A DNA stretch of 64,000 nt, taken from assembly GCF_040365005.1 (NCBI RefSeq), contig NZ_BAABWV010000008.1, forward strand, positions 119,952 to 183,951, written 5' to 3'. The stretch is from Antarcticimicrobium sp040365005. Its GTDB lineage: Bacteria > Pseudomonadota > Alphaproteobacteria > Rhodobacterales > Rhodobacteraceae. The number at the start of each line of letters is the position of its first letter. Position 1 is the first letter of the stretch. The position numbers and the translations under genes were made by a program. Of this stretch, positions 48,468 through 57,099 are shown piece by piece. Under the pieces are notes generated by a model. That model worked only from the letters and a program-made list of their open reading frames with translations. It was not told where the DNA came from and searched no databases.

Positions 48468-48674
48468 GCCGGGAGGTCCGGGACGCGGCGGGAATGCCGC
48501 GCCGCCGGGCCGGACCCGCCCCGAAAGAAATCCGTTTCCTTTTTCCGGATTTTCAATAGGTTCGATGCAAACAGCAATCTGTGCCGAGGCGGGTGGTCCG
48601 GCGTGATGTGGATCAAGGCCGCGCCCGAGCCAGGCGCGCAGAGTGCCAGAGACAGTCAAAGGAGATATGAGACC

Positions 48675-49082
48675 ATGTACCACAACATCCTGATTCCGGT
48701 GTCCTTCGATGCGGAGCGCGACGTGACCGCGCCGATGAAGCTGGCCGAAATGCTGCGCACGCCGGAGGCACAGGTGACCCTGCTGCATGTGGTCGAGCAT
48801 ATTCCCGGCTATGCGATTTCCTACATGCCCGAGGACTACATGGCCGAGGCGCGCCAGGCGATCCAGCAGGAGCTGGAGGACATGGCCGCCAAGCTGCCCA
48901 ATGCCAAGGCCGTGGTGATCGAGGGGCATTCGGGCCGGTCGATCCTGGAATGGGCCGAGATCAACAGCCCCGACCTGATCATAATCGCCTCGCACCGGCC
49001 GGGCATGCAGGATCTGCTGCTGGGCTCGACCGCGGCGCAGGTGGTGCGGCACGCGCAATGCGCCGTGCACGTGGTGCGCTGA
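48675..49082 (+). CDS. universal stress protein (UspA family)
   Basis: 135 residues. It begins YHNILIPVSFDAERD and ends with the ATP-binding loop ASHRPGMQDLLLGSTAAQVVRHAQCAVHVVR (G-2x-G-9x-G(S/T) type), so it probably binds ATP. Single-domain Usp proteins help survive starvation or oxidative stress. ATG 48675 follows AAAGGAGATATGA; the upstream frame extends 24 codons without homology. Confidence 0.93.
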   Translation: MYHNILIPVSFDAERDVTAPMKLAEMLRTPEAQVTLLHVVEHIPGYAISYMPEDYMAEARQAIQQELEDMAAKLPNAKAVVIEGHSGRSILEWAEINSPDLIIIASHRPGMQDLLLGSTAAQVVRHAQCAVHVVR

Positions 49083-49142
49083 GCCGGGGCAGTCGCCCGG
49101 ATCGTATGAACAAGGCGCGGGTGCGCGTTTCGCCGATCCTTT

Positions 49143-50324
49143 TCAGGTGAGCGAAACGAGCACCCTTGCCACTTTGTCGACGTCATAGGTCGGCGTCTCG
49201 GCACGGCCGAGCGGCAGGCGGTGGCAGGGAATGCCGTGGCGTTTCGTGACCTTGGCGCACTGCGCCTCGGACCACCTGCTCTCGCAGAGCACATGGGTCA
49301 TCAGCGCGCGTGCGGGGACGTCGGGACCGGCGTCCGCCTGTAGCGGCGCGAGGATGGCCGACACCTGATCCGCGAGGGTATGGTCCAGTGCCTCGGGGTC
49401 CTGTCCGAGGCTGGGGAGGTAGACCTTGGGGACGCGGCGCTGCGCGATTGCCTGTCCGACCCCCGAGGGCAGCAGGTTGGCGACCACGCTGGAATAGAGG
49501 CTGCCGGGGGGATAGCAGATCACCTCGGCCTGTTCGATGAGGCTGCGGTTCCGTTTCGGCAGGGGCACCTTGTCCGGCGCCAGTTCCGATCTGCCGTCAC
49601 TGAGAAAACAGCGCGCGACCGGGCTGGTGATCGGAGGGGCCTCCTTGCCGCTGATGTGGCGCTGGCCGATGATCCGGCGCCCGTCCGCCAAGTCGACGCC
49701 AAGGTGCAGGTTGGCATCGACGATGGTGCGCACGGTGCCGCGCACATCCACCATCTTGGACATCAGGAACAGAACCGGCTCCAACGCGCGGCCGTGGCCA
49801 AGGTAGCCACCGGCGAGGATCAGGTTGCCGATGCTGGCATTGCGGTAATCGAAGTTGCCGGGCACCTGGTCGGCAAAACGGCCGAGCTTGGTCCGGATCA
49901 ACTGGCGCATCGGTTTCGGGATCGCGGCCATCAACGGGTGCTTGCCCCGGACCATCCGGGCGACTTCGGCGCGCAGGTCATTTTGGTCGCCGTCGCCGGG
50001 CAGGCGGTGGCTGAACAACGCGTAGACGTCCGGCTGTCCCAGCATGGTTTCATCGGCCAGCGCCATCAGGCGCGAGCGCAGGTCCCCCACCGCCGGCATG
50101 TCGAAGGCCTGGCGCAGCACCTGGGAACTGCCGCCGCTGTCGAAGGGCGTAATCAGGTGCATGGAGTTGAAGGTGTAGTGCTTGAGCCGCCGCGATATGC
50201 CGTTCAGGGCGCTGCCGCCGCTGAAGAACAGGATCCGGGGGCCGAGGTGCGGCGCGCTTTCGGCCCGCGCGACGCGCAGGTCGTCCGGCAGGCGCAACTC
50301 CCGCTCGATGGTGATTGAGGCCAT
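49143..50324 (-). CDS. CofD-related protein of the GAK cassette
   Basis: 393 residues. It is related to CofD/YvcK (2-phospho-lactate transferase fold). The nucleotide-binding N-terminus is ILFFSGGSALNGISR (34-42 core), followed by TPFDSGGSSQVLRQAF (about 60-74) and DYRNASIGNLILAGGYL. The CYPPGSLYSSVVANLLPSGV block matches the phosphate-binding region of CofD. Alphaproteobacteria do not make F420 by the usual route with this gene alone, so the substrate is probably different. It is divergent from four genes that complete the cassette (50502-54421). ATG 50324 follows GGGGAGAGCGACGG. Confidence 0.88.
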   Translation of the reverse strand: MASITIERELRLPDDLRVARAESAPHLGPRILFFSGGSALNGISRRLKHYTFNSMHLITPFDSGGSSQVLRQAFDMPAVGDLRSRLMALADETMLGQPDVYALFSHRLPGDGDQNDLRAEVARMVRGKHPLMAAIPKPMRQLIRTKLGRFADQVPGNFDYRNASIGNLILAGGYLGHGRALEPVLFLMSKMVDVRGTVRTIVDANLHLGVDLADGRRIIGQRHISGKEAPPITSPVARCFLSDGRSELAPDKVPLPKRNRSLIEQAEVICYPPGSLYSSVVANLLPSGVGQAIAQRRVPKVYLPSLGQDPEALDHTLADQVSAILAPLQADAGPDVPARALMTHVLCESRWSEAQCAKVTKRHGIPCHRLPLGRAETPTYDVDKVARVLVSLT

Positions 50325-50501
50325 TTTCCGTCGCTCTCCCCGGGATCGCCCGATTCCGGCTTTGCTTCCGCGCGATTGACTGCGCATATGGTCTCATGCC
50401 GGTTGAGAACGTCATACGCCCGACGGCGCCCGCTGTCATCTGCAAGGGGGATCTTGCCCCCGAGCAGGCCGGGCCCGCGGCATCGGGGGGAGGGCTGGGC
50501 C
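50325..50501. promoter_or_regulatory. divergent promoter region of the GAK locus
   Basis: 177 bp separate the CofD-related gene and the PhoU/phosphotransferase gene. It must drive both transcripts. I see no clear operator or -10/-35 pair; a CATATGG stretch at about 50386 is the most AT-rich part. Confidence 0.4.
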
Positions 50502-52133
50502 GTGTCGTCTCCTGACGCCATCGCGGAAAACATGTCGTTTCTGCTGGCCGAGATGGACGGGCAGCTCACCCGGTTGATCGCCTATTTCGAGGCACCCCGA
50601 ACCGAGACCGCGCTGCAACTGGTCCAGCGGGCCGGGTATGCGCACAACCTGTCATCGCGGGTGCGCAAGGCCTGCCTGGCCGGCATGATCCGCAGCCGGA
50701 AGGCCGGGACGCGGCAGCTTCGCCTGCAGGGGATCGACACGATCGCGCGCAATCTCGACCTGATGTCACGGCTGGCGCGGCGGGCCGTCGAACAGGCCGA
50801 GCGGGTCGAACGGCCCAAGCTGTTGCGCGCGGAGGCCTATGTGGCGCCGCTGAAGCTGGTGCGAAAATCCGTCGCCCGCATCCATGAGGCACTGGAGGCC
50901 CGCGACAGCAAGCTGGCGGTGCAGATCGGCCAGGTCCACACCGAGCTTGGCGCCTTTCACGACCGGCTGTTTCGGACCTATACGCGCGACATGCGCGAGA
51001 GCCGCCACACCGAGGACCTGGCCTTCGGGTTGCTGACCCTGAACGAGGTCACCGGCATGGGCGAGGCGTTGCAGACCGTCAGCGAGGCGATCCTGTCGAT
51101 CAACATCGGCCAGTCGGTGCAGTTCGAACGCTATTTCGCGCTGCGCAGCGTTCTGGCCGGGGTCGCGCGCGACGAGGAGATCACCCTACAGCCGCTGGCC
51201 GAAACGCGCTCGGGCAGCGGGATCGCGAGCGTGAACCTGAGGGGCACCAAGGGCGAGACGGTCGCGGCCGTGTTCAAGGACGGGGACCGCCACAAGGTCA
51301 AGGAGGAGCGGGTCGGCGTGAAAAGCTGGAACTCGGTCTATCCGGGGCTGGCGCCGGAGATCCTGTCGTATGAGAAAAGCGGCAAGTCCGCCGCCCTGCT
51401 GATCGAGCACCTGGAGGGCGAGACCTTTGAGGATATCGTGCTGGGCGGAACCGATGCGGCGCTGGCCGAGGCGCAGAAGGCGCTGCACGGGACGGTGCGC
51501 GACATCTGGCGGCAGACCCGCACCGACGACCCGGCCCGGATGGGGGCGATGGAGCAGCTGCGCAAGCGGATGCCGGATGTCTATCGTCTGCACCGGCGCC
51601 ATGCCTCCGGGCCGCAGAACGTGAACGGGGTGCGGGTGGCCGGGTTCGACGCGCTGACCGCCGCCGCCGCCGCCCGCGAGGCGCAGCTCCCGGCGCCGTT
51701 CTCGGTCTATATCCACGGGGATTTCAACCTCGACAACGTGATCTATGATCCCGTCGCCCGCAAGATCCGGTTCATCGACCTGCACCGGTCGCGTTACATG
51801 GATTATGTGCAGGATGTCTCGGTCTTCATGGTGTCGAACTATCGGCTGCAGGTTCTGGATGCCGGGACGCGGGCACGGATCGCCAAGGTCGCCACGGACA
51901 TGCACGCGATGGCCGCGAAATTCGCCCGCCGGGAAAAGGACCCGACCTTTGAATACCGGCTGGCGCTGGGGCTGGCCCGGTCGTTTGCCAGTTCGACGCG
52001 GTTTGTCGTCGATCAAGCCCACGCGCGGCGGATGCTCCTGCGCGCGCGCTACATTCTGGAAACCGCGCTCGCCGTGCCCGAGGGCCGGGAGGCGCGGTTC
52101 AAACTGCCGATGGGGAAGCTGTTTCGTGACTAA
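50502..52133 (+). CDS. PhoU-like helical domain fused to APH-type phosphotransferase (GAK cassette)
   Basis: 543 residues. The N-terminal ~220 residues are helical with a PhoU-like pattern (IARNLDLMSRLARRAVEQAERVE). The C-terminal half is an aminoglycoside-phosphotransferase/choline-kinase-like kinase: HGDFNLDN catalytic loop at 405-412 and metal-binding IDLHRSRYMDY with Asp426. Such kinases phosphorylate hydroxyl groups on small molecules. It starts at GTG 50502 after GGGGGGAGGG. It overlaps the ATP-grasp gene by 8 bp, so the operon is tightly coupled. Confidence 0.85.
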   Translation: MSSPDAIAENMSFLLAEMDGQLTRLIAYFEAPRTETALQLVQRAGYAHNLSSRVRKACLAGMIRSRKAGTRQLRLQGIDTIARNLDLMSRLARRAVEQAERVERPKLLRAEAYVAPLKLVRKSVARIHEALEARDSKLAVQIGQVHTELGAFHDRLFRTYTRDMRESRHTEDLAFGLLTLNEVTGMGEALQTVSEAILSINIGQSVQFERYFALRSVLAGVARDEEITLQPLAETRSGSGIASVNLRGTKGETVAAVFKDGDRHKVKEERVGVKSWNSVYPGLAPEILSYEKSGKSAALLIEHLEGETFEDIVLGGTDAALAEAQKALHGTVRDIWRQTRTDDPARMGAMEQLRKRMPDVYRLHRRHASGPQNVNGVRVAGFDALTAAAAAREAQLPAPFSVYIHGDFNLDNVIYDPVARKIRFIDLHRSRYMDYVQDVSVFMVSNYRLQVLDAGTRARIAKVATDMHAMAAKFARREKDPTFEYRLALGLARSFASSTRFVVDQAHARRMLLRARYILETALAVPEGREARFKLPMGKLFRD

Positions 52134-53007
52134 GAGGATCGGGGTCATCGGAATCCCGGGGAAATGGTCCACCGAGGCGCTGGCCGAGGCCTGCGCGGCC
52201 CGGACCGGGCATCGGCTGGTCATCGACATGTCCCGCGTGACGCTGGATCTGGCCGCCGGGACGCTGATGCACGACGGCCTGGACCTGTGCGCGCTGGATG
52301 GGCTGATCCTGAAAAAGATCGCCGAGGGTTACAGCCCCGATGCGCTGGACCGGCTGGAACTGCTGCGCGTGGCCGAGGCGCGCGGGGTGCGCGTCTTCAG
52401 CCCGGCGGAGCGGGTGATCCGGTTGATGGACCGGCTGGCCTGTACGGTGACGCTGTCCAACGCGGGGGTGCCGATGCCGCCGACGACGATTACCGAGGAT
52501 GTGACCGCCGCGCGCGCGGCGCTGGAGGCCTATGGATCGGCGGTGTTCAAGCCACTGTTCTCGACCAAGGCGCGGGGCATGGTCCTGCTGGACCGGGACG
52601 CGCCGGACGCCGAGGGACGGATCGCCGCGTTCAAGGCGGCAAACCCGATGATGTACATCCAGCAAAAGGCCGAGCTGTCGGGCCATGACCTCGGCATGGT
52701 GTTCCTGAACGGGGACCATGTCTGTACCTATGCGCGGGTCAACCAGGGCGACAGCTGGAACACGACGATCCACGCGGGCGGCAAATACGCCGCCTATCAG
52801 CCGTCGCCCGAGCTGATCGAGCTGGGCCGTCGGGCGCAGGCGCCCTTTGGACTGAGCTTTACCACGGTCGATATCGCGCTGACGCCCGCGGGGCCGATCG
52901 TGTTCGAAGTCTCGGCCTTTGGCGGCTACAGCGGCGCGCTCAAGGGGTGCGGTGTCGATGCCGCCGGGCTGGTGGCCGATCACGTGTTGAGGGAGCTTTC
53001 CGCATGA
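52126..53007 (+). CDS. ATP-grasp ligase of the GAK cassette
   Basis: 293 residues, ATP-grasp fold similar to RimK-type ligases. Visible parts are IGVIGIPGKWSTEALAEA at the N-terminus, the ATP-binding FKPLFSTKARGM, and the metal-binding C-terminal VDIALTPAGPIVFEVSAFGGYSG. ATP-grasp ligases join a carboxylate to an amine or thiol through an acyl phosphate. It starts at GTG 52126 inside the upstream gene end and overlaps the kinase ATG by ATGA. I recall this family as the 'grasp' part of GAK. Confidence 0.88.
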   Translation: MTKRIGVIGIPGKWSTEALAEACAARTGHRLVIDMSRVTLDLAAGTLMHDGLDLCALDGLILKKIAEGYSPDALDRLELLRVAEARGVRVFSPAERVIRLMDRLACTVTLSNAGVPMPPTTITEDVTAARAALEAYGSAVFKPLFSTKARGMVLLDRDAPDAEGRIAAFKAANPMMYIQQKAELSGHDLGMVFLNGDHVCTYARVNQGDSWNTTIHAGGKYAAYQPSPELIELGRRAQAPFGLSFTTVDIALTPAGPIVFEVSAFGGYSGALKGCGVDAAGLVADHVLRELSA

Positions 53008-54089
53008 GAACCGCTGCCGATGTGCTGTCCGCGCTTGACCTGGCCGCCGCCGGGACGGTGCCCTTTCACCTTGTCGTTGCTCCCGTGCGGCTGACGGTGC
53101 TGTGCCCGGAGCCGCTGCGCGCCCGCCTCGTGGCGTATTTCGCCGAGGCGCTGGACGACCGGCCCGGTGACGACCCGGGTGGTCATGTCGTACACTTGCT
53201 GCCGGGTCAGGTGCTGGACCCGGAACCCACGTGGACCGAATGGCAGCGTGAGCAGGGCAAATCGGGGCGCAAGGATGCGGTCTGCGATCTGGAGGACGGC
53301 CGGTTGATCCGCAAGCTGCGCAGCGGCGTGACCTTCCTTCAGGCGCCGGGCGTGGCGGTCGCCCTGGGTCCGTTGGAGGCGAACGAAAGCACCGTCATCA
53401 ACTTCATCAACACCCAGGTGCTCAACGCCGGCCTGCGCGACGGCTGGCAATTGTGCCATGCGGCGGCGGTGACCAAGGGCGCGCGCACGCTGGCCATCTC
53501 GGGCCTGTCGGGGGGCGGCAAGTCGACCTCGGCCCTGCGGATGATGGAGATCGACGGCACCGGGTTCATGAGCAACGACCGCCTTCTGGTCCGGGCCGGC
53601 CGGCCCGCGCGGGCGCTGGGCATCCCGAAACATCCGCGCATCAACCCGGGCACGATCCTGGGAAATCCGCGGCTGCGGCCCATGCTCTCGCCGGCGCGGC
53701 GCGCCACCCTTGCCGCCTTGCCCGAGGCGGAGCTCTGGGCGCTGGAGGACAAGCACGACCTGATCATCCCGGAGGTCTATGGCACGGGGCGGGTCACCTA
53801 TGACGGCCCCCTGACCGATTTCTGGGTGTTGAACTGGCGCCGCGACAGCGCCGCGCCGACGCGGGTGCACGAGGTGGCGCTGGCCGAACGGCCCGACCTG
53901 CTGGGCGCGATCATGAAAAGCCCCGGCCCGTTCTATCGCCGCCCGGACGGGCATTTCGAGCCCAACGGCAATGCGCCCGATCCCGGCCCCTATCTCGCCG
54001 CGTTGCGCGGGGTGCGGGTCTGCGAAGTGTCCGGCGGCATCGATTTCGACGCCCTGGCCCGGCAGGGGCGGCGCGTGCTGGATGGCTGA
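53004..54089 (+). CDS. HprK-related kinase B (GAK cassette)
   Basis: 361 residues. A variable N-terminal domain (1-~140) leads to an HprK-like P-loop kinase. Walker A is ISGLSGGGKSTSALRMM (core 167-175), preceded by His152 in QLCHAAAV, with Asp192 in MSNDRLLVR. HPr kinase phosphorylates a Ser on the HPr protein; these HprK-related enzymes have no known target. HPr itself is not nearby. ATG overlaps the ATP-grasp stop (ATGA). Confidence 0.87.
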   Translation: MRTAADVLSALDLAAAGTVPFHLVVAPVRLTVLCPEPLRARLVAYFAEALDDRPGDDPGGHVVHLLPGQVLDPEPTWTEWQREQGKSGRKDAVCDLEDGRLIRKLRSGVTFLQAPGVAVALGPLEANESTVINFINTQVLNAGLRDGWQLCHAAAVTKGARTLAISGLSGGGKSTSALRMMEIDGTGFMSNDRLLVRAGRPARALGIPKHPRINPGTILGNPRLRPMLSPARRATLAALPEAELWALEDKHDLIIPEVYGTGRVTYDGPLTDFWVLNWRRDSAAPTRVHEVALAERPDLLGAIMKSPGPFYRRPDGHFEPNGNAPDPGPYLAALRGVRVCEVSGGIDFDALARQGRRVLDG

Positions 54090-54148
54090 GATGCGCGCTG
54101 TCGCCGCATTTCGCCCCGGACCGCATGAGTTGAACCAGGAGGTGTCAC

Positions 54149-54421
54149 ATGACTGACGGGAACGGACGATTCTCGCACGAGTCCCTGCAGGACGCGAAGA
54201 CGATCAAGACCCTGTTGACCGCCCTGGCCAAGGGGTTCGCAAAGGGCGAGATGATCCTTGGCGACGAGGATCACGAGTTGGTCCTGCGGGCGGCGGGGCT
54301 GATGACCGTCCGGATCAAGGGCGAGCGCGAGGACGGGAATTGCGAGTTCAACCTGCGGGTCCGGTGGTCGGACCCGTTGGACCCGGCGCCGCCGAAGGAA
54401 AAGCCGCGCATCGAGAGTTGA
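54149..54421 (+). CDS. small amphi-Trp-like protein (GAK cassette)
   Basis: 90 residues. It has an alpha then beta pattern: KTIKTLLTALAKGFAKGEMILGD, then strands ending ELNLRVRW-like (NCEFNLRVRWSD) with a C-terminal Trp. This fits the amphi-Trp domain, which I recall as linked to GAK loci. No catalytic motif; it could be the protein substrate or carrier acted on by the kinases and the ligase, which is speculation. ATG follows AGGAGGTGTC. Confidence 0.75.
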   Translation: MTDGNGRFSHESLQDAKTIKTLLTALAKGFAKGEMILGDEDHELVLRAAGLMTVRIKGEREDGNCEFNLRVRWSDPLDPAPPKEKPRIES

Positions 54422-54507
54422 CGCCGTTTGACATCTGGACAGGGCTTTGACCGGTCATGCATCCTGCGCCGGAGTGTCGGCCTGTTCCCGGCGCAGCTGC
54501 ATCGAGG

Positions 54508-55428
54508 ATGAGTGACGTGAGGAAATACCCTCTGCCGGCGTTGTCACAGCTTCATACCTTCGAGGGTGTTGCGCGGCGGATGAGCTTTACCGCCGCGGCC
54601 GATGAACTCTGCCTGACCCAAAGCGCGGTGAGCCGCCAGATCCGGTCGCTGGAAGAGCATCTCGGGCGGTCGCTGTTCCTGCGCAGGCATCGGGCGATCG
54701 ACCTGACCCCCGACGGGGGCCGCCTGTTCGAGGCGGTGACACGGGGGCTGGACGAGATCGCGGGTTGTGTCGACGCGTTGCGCGCCTCGGTCGAGGCGCC
54801 GCAGATCACGGTCGCGGCCTCGGTCGCGTTTTCCTATTATTGGCTGATGCCCCGGCTGGAACGCTTTGCCGAGCATCACCCCGAGATCGACCTGCGGGTT
54901 CTGGCCACCGACCAGGCGGTTGATCTGAGCCTTCGCGATGCGGATATCGCGGTGCTGTACGGCGATGGCGGCTGGCAGGGCGTCGAAACCCGGCGGCTGT
55001 TCGGCGAGCGGGTCTATCCGGTCTGCAGCCCCGGCTACGCCAAGGCGCACCCGGAGTTGCAAGCCCCCGGCGATATGCTGGACCAGACCTTGCTGCATCT
55101 GGACGGCGGCGGAACCATCTGGGGCGCGGTCGACTGGCGTGTCTGGCTGGCAAAACAGGGCGTCACCGGGCAACCGCAGCGCCGTGGAATCCGCCTCAAC
55201 AGCTATCCGATGGTCCTGCAGGGGGCCGAGGCGGGGCGCGGCGTGGCCCTTGGCTGGAGTTATATCACCGACGCCATGCTGGAGAGCGGCCAGCTGGTCT
55301 GTCCCGTCGACAGGCCGATCGAGACGCGCAATGGATATTACATCGGCGCATCCCCGAAACGCATGGCGGACCCGGCTGTGACCGCGTTTTTCCAGTGGAT
55401 CATGGAAGAATGCGGCGGCGTCGAGTGA
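54508..55428 (+). CDS. LysR-family regulator, GcvA type
   Basis: 306 residues. Typical LTTR: HTH in SFTAAADELCLTQSAVSRQIRSLEEHLG, then an effector domain from about residue 95. The N-terminal PLPALSQLHTFEGVARRMSF and effector domain resemble GcvA-like regulators. It is 99 bp upstream of the MttB/FAD-GcvT pair in the same direction, so it probably controls that pathway. ATG 54508 follows GAGG; an ATG 17 codons earlier lacks homology. Confidence 0.9.
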   Translation: MSDVRKYPLPALSQLHTFEGVARRMSFTAAADELCLTQSAVSRQIRSLEEHLGRSLFLRRHRAIDLTPDGGRLFEAVTRGLDEIAGCVDALRASVEAPQITVAASVAFSYYWLMPRLERFAEHHPEIDLRVLATDQAVDLSLRDADIAVLYGDGGWQGVETRRLFGERVYPVCSPGYAKAHPELQAPGDMLDQTLLHLDGGGTIWGAVDWRVWLAKQGVTGQPQRRGIRLNSYPMVLQGAEAGRGVALGWSYITDAMLESGQLVCPVDRPIETRNGYYIGASPKRMADPAVTAFFQWIMEECGGVE

Positions 55429-55527
55429 TACGCATGAACGTGGGGAATGCCACGCATTCGAAATGATCGTTTGAAAGACCGGGCGCGCCCGTCCCTTCTG
55501 GGCGGCAGGAATTGCGCGAGGTCCGTC

Positions 55528-57078
55528 ATGCCAGCAACTGCCACCAAACGACCGAACCGACGGGGGCGCGGCAAAGCTGACGCCCCCACCTTGCCCCCCA
55601 TTCGCCCCGGCATGACCGGCGGGTGCTTTCGCCCGCTGAGCAGCGCGGAGATGACGCGCATCCACCAACTGGTGTTGCGGCTGCTGGCCGAGCTGGGCCT
55701 GTCACAGGTCACGCCAAGTCTGGAGGCCCGCGCCGTTGCGGCGGGGTGCGAGATGGGCGGCGATGGCCGGTTGCGGTTTCCGCGCGCGCTGGTCGAGGAC
55801 GTGATCGCCCGCACGCGGCGAAAATTCACCCTGCACGGGATCGACCCGGCGCATGACATCGAGATCGGCGGGCGGCGGGTTCATGCGGGCACCGGCGGCG
55901 CGGCACCCACCATCATGGATTTCCACAGCGGCAAGTACCGCGAAAGCACCGTTGCCGACCTCTATGACATTGCCCGGCTGGTCGACCGGATGGACAACCT
56001 GCACTGGTATCACCGCTCGGTCGTGGCGCGGGATGCGCAAACGGTGCGCGATCTGGATATCAACACCACCTATGCCTGCCTGTCGGGCACATCGAAATCC
56101 ATCGCGGTAAGCTATACCGATGCCGCCAGCGTCAAGGCGGTGCTGCCGATGCTGGACGCGGTGGCGGGCGGTGAGGGGCGGTTCCGCGACCGTCCCTTCT
56201 GCACCGCGGTCTGCTGTCACGTGGTGCCGCCGATGCGTTTCGCCACCGAAAGCTGCGAGGCGCTCGAAGCGGCGGTCGAGGCGGGGCTGCCGATCCTGCT
56301 GGTGGCCGCCGGTCAGGCCGGGGCGACGGCGCCGGCGACGCTGGCCGGGGCGGTGGCGCAGGCCTGTGCCGAGGTGCTGGCGGGACTGATCCTGTGCAAC
56401 ATCATCGACCCGACCTGCCGGGGCATCTTTGCCACCTGGCCCTTTGTCAGTGATCTGCGTACCGGCTCGATGTCCGGCGGCTCGGGCGAGCAGGCGCTGC
56501 TGTCGGCGGCCTGTGCGCAGATGGCGGGGTTCTATGACCTGCCGAATTCGGTGCCGGCCGGCATGACGGACAGCAAGCTGCCCGACATGCAGGCGGGGGG
56601 CGAAAAGGGATACACCATCTCGCTCGCGGCGCATGCGGGGGCGTCGATGATCCACGAATGCGCCGGCATGCAGGGGTCGCTGATGGGCACGAGCCTTGAG
56701 GGCTACGTGCTCGACAACGAGCTGATCGGCGCCATCCTGCGCACCGTGCGCGGGGTCGAGGTCAGCGAGGATACGTTGAGCTACGAGGTGATCCGCGACG
56801 TGGTGCTGGGCGAGGGGCATTATCTGGGCCACGCGCAGACCTTCAGCCGGATGAAGACCGATTTCCTTTATCCGCAGATCGCCGACCGGCGCAGCATCAG
56901 CCAATGGGAGGAGGCCGGTGCGCATGACGCACGGGATGTCGCGCGCGACAAGGTCCGGCAGATCCTGGCCGAGCATTACCCCAACCATATCCCCGAGGAC
57001 GTCGACCGGCGGTTGCGGAACAGTTTCAACATCATTCTCCCCAGAAACCGGATGCGCGCCGGAAACGGCGCCTGGTAG
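55528..57078 (+). CDS. MttB-family methyltransferase, non-pyrrolysine
   Basis: 516 residues, trimethylamine methyltransferase superfamily TIM barrel. Blocks visible include HAGTGGAAPTIMDFHSGKYRES, TSKSIAVSYTD and NIIDPTCRGIFATWPFVSDLRTGSM. The frame has no internal TAG, so it lacks the pyrrolysine of archaeal TMA methyltransferase. Related enzymes (MtgB, MtpB) demethylate glycine betaine or proline betaine with a corrinoid protein. None is adjacent here. ATG 55528 follows GCGAGG. Confidence 0.88.
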   Translation: MPATATKRPNRRGRGKADAPTLPPIRPGMTGGCFRPLSSAEMTRIHQLVLRLLAELGLSQVTPSLEARAVAAGCEMGGDGRLRFPRALVEDVIARTRRKFTLHGIDPAHDIEIGGRRVHAGTGGAAPTIMDFHSGKYRESTVADLYDIARLVDRMDNLHWYHRSVVARDAQTVRDLDINTTYACLSGTSKSIAVSYTDAASVKAVLPMLDAVAGGEGRFRDRPFCTAVCCHVVPPMRFATESCEALEAAVEAGLPILLVAAGQAGATAPATLAGAVAQACAEVLAGLILCNIIDPTCRGIFATWPFVSDLRTGSMSGGSGEQALLSAACAQMAGFYDLPNSVPAGMTDSKLPDMQAGGEKGYTISLAAHAGASMIHECAGMQGSLMGTSLEGYVLDNELIGAILRTVRGVEVSEDTLSYEVIRDVVLGEGHYLGHAQTFSRMKTDFLYPQIADRRSISQWEEAGAHDARDVARDKVRQILAEHYPNHIPEDVDRRLRNSFNIILPRNRMRAGNGAW

Positions 57079-57099
57079 CCCAACAGAAAGGAAAACGCG

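Noticed and set aside
55528..57078. Possible pyrrolysine (TAG) codon in the MttB-family gene
   Set aside because: The frame is continuous with no internal TAG, so it belongs to the non-Pyl branch.
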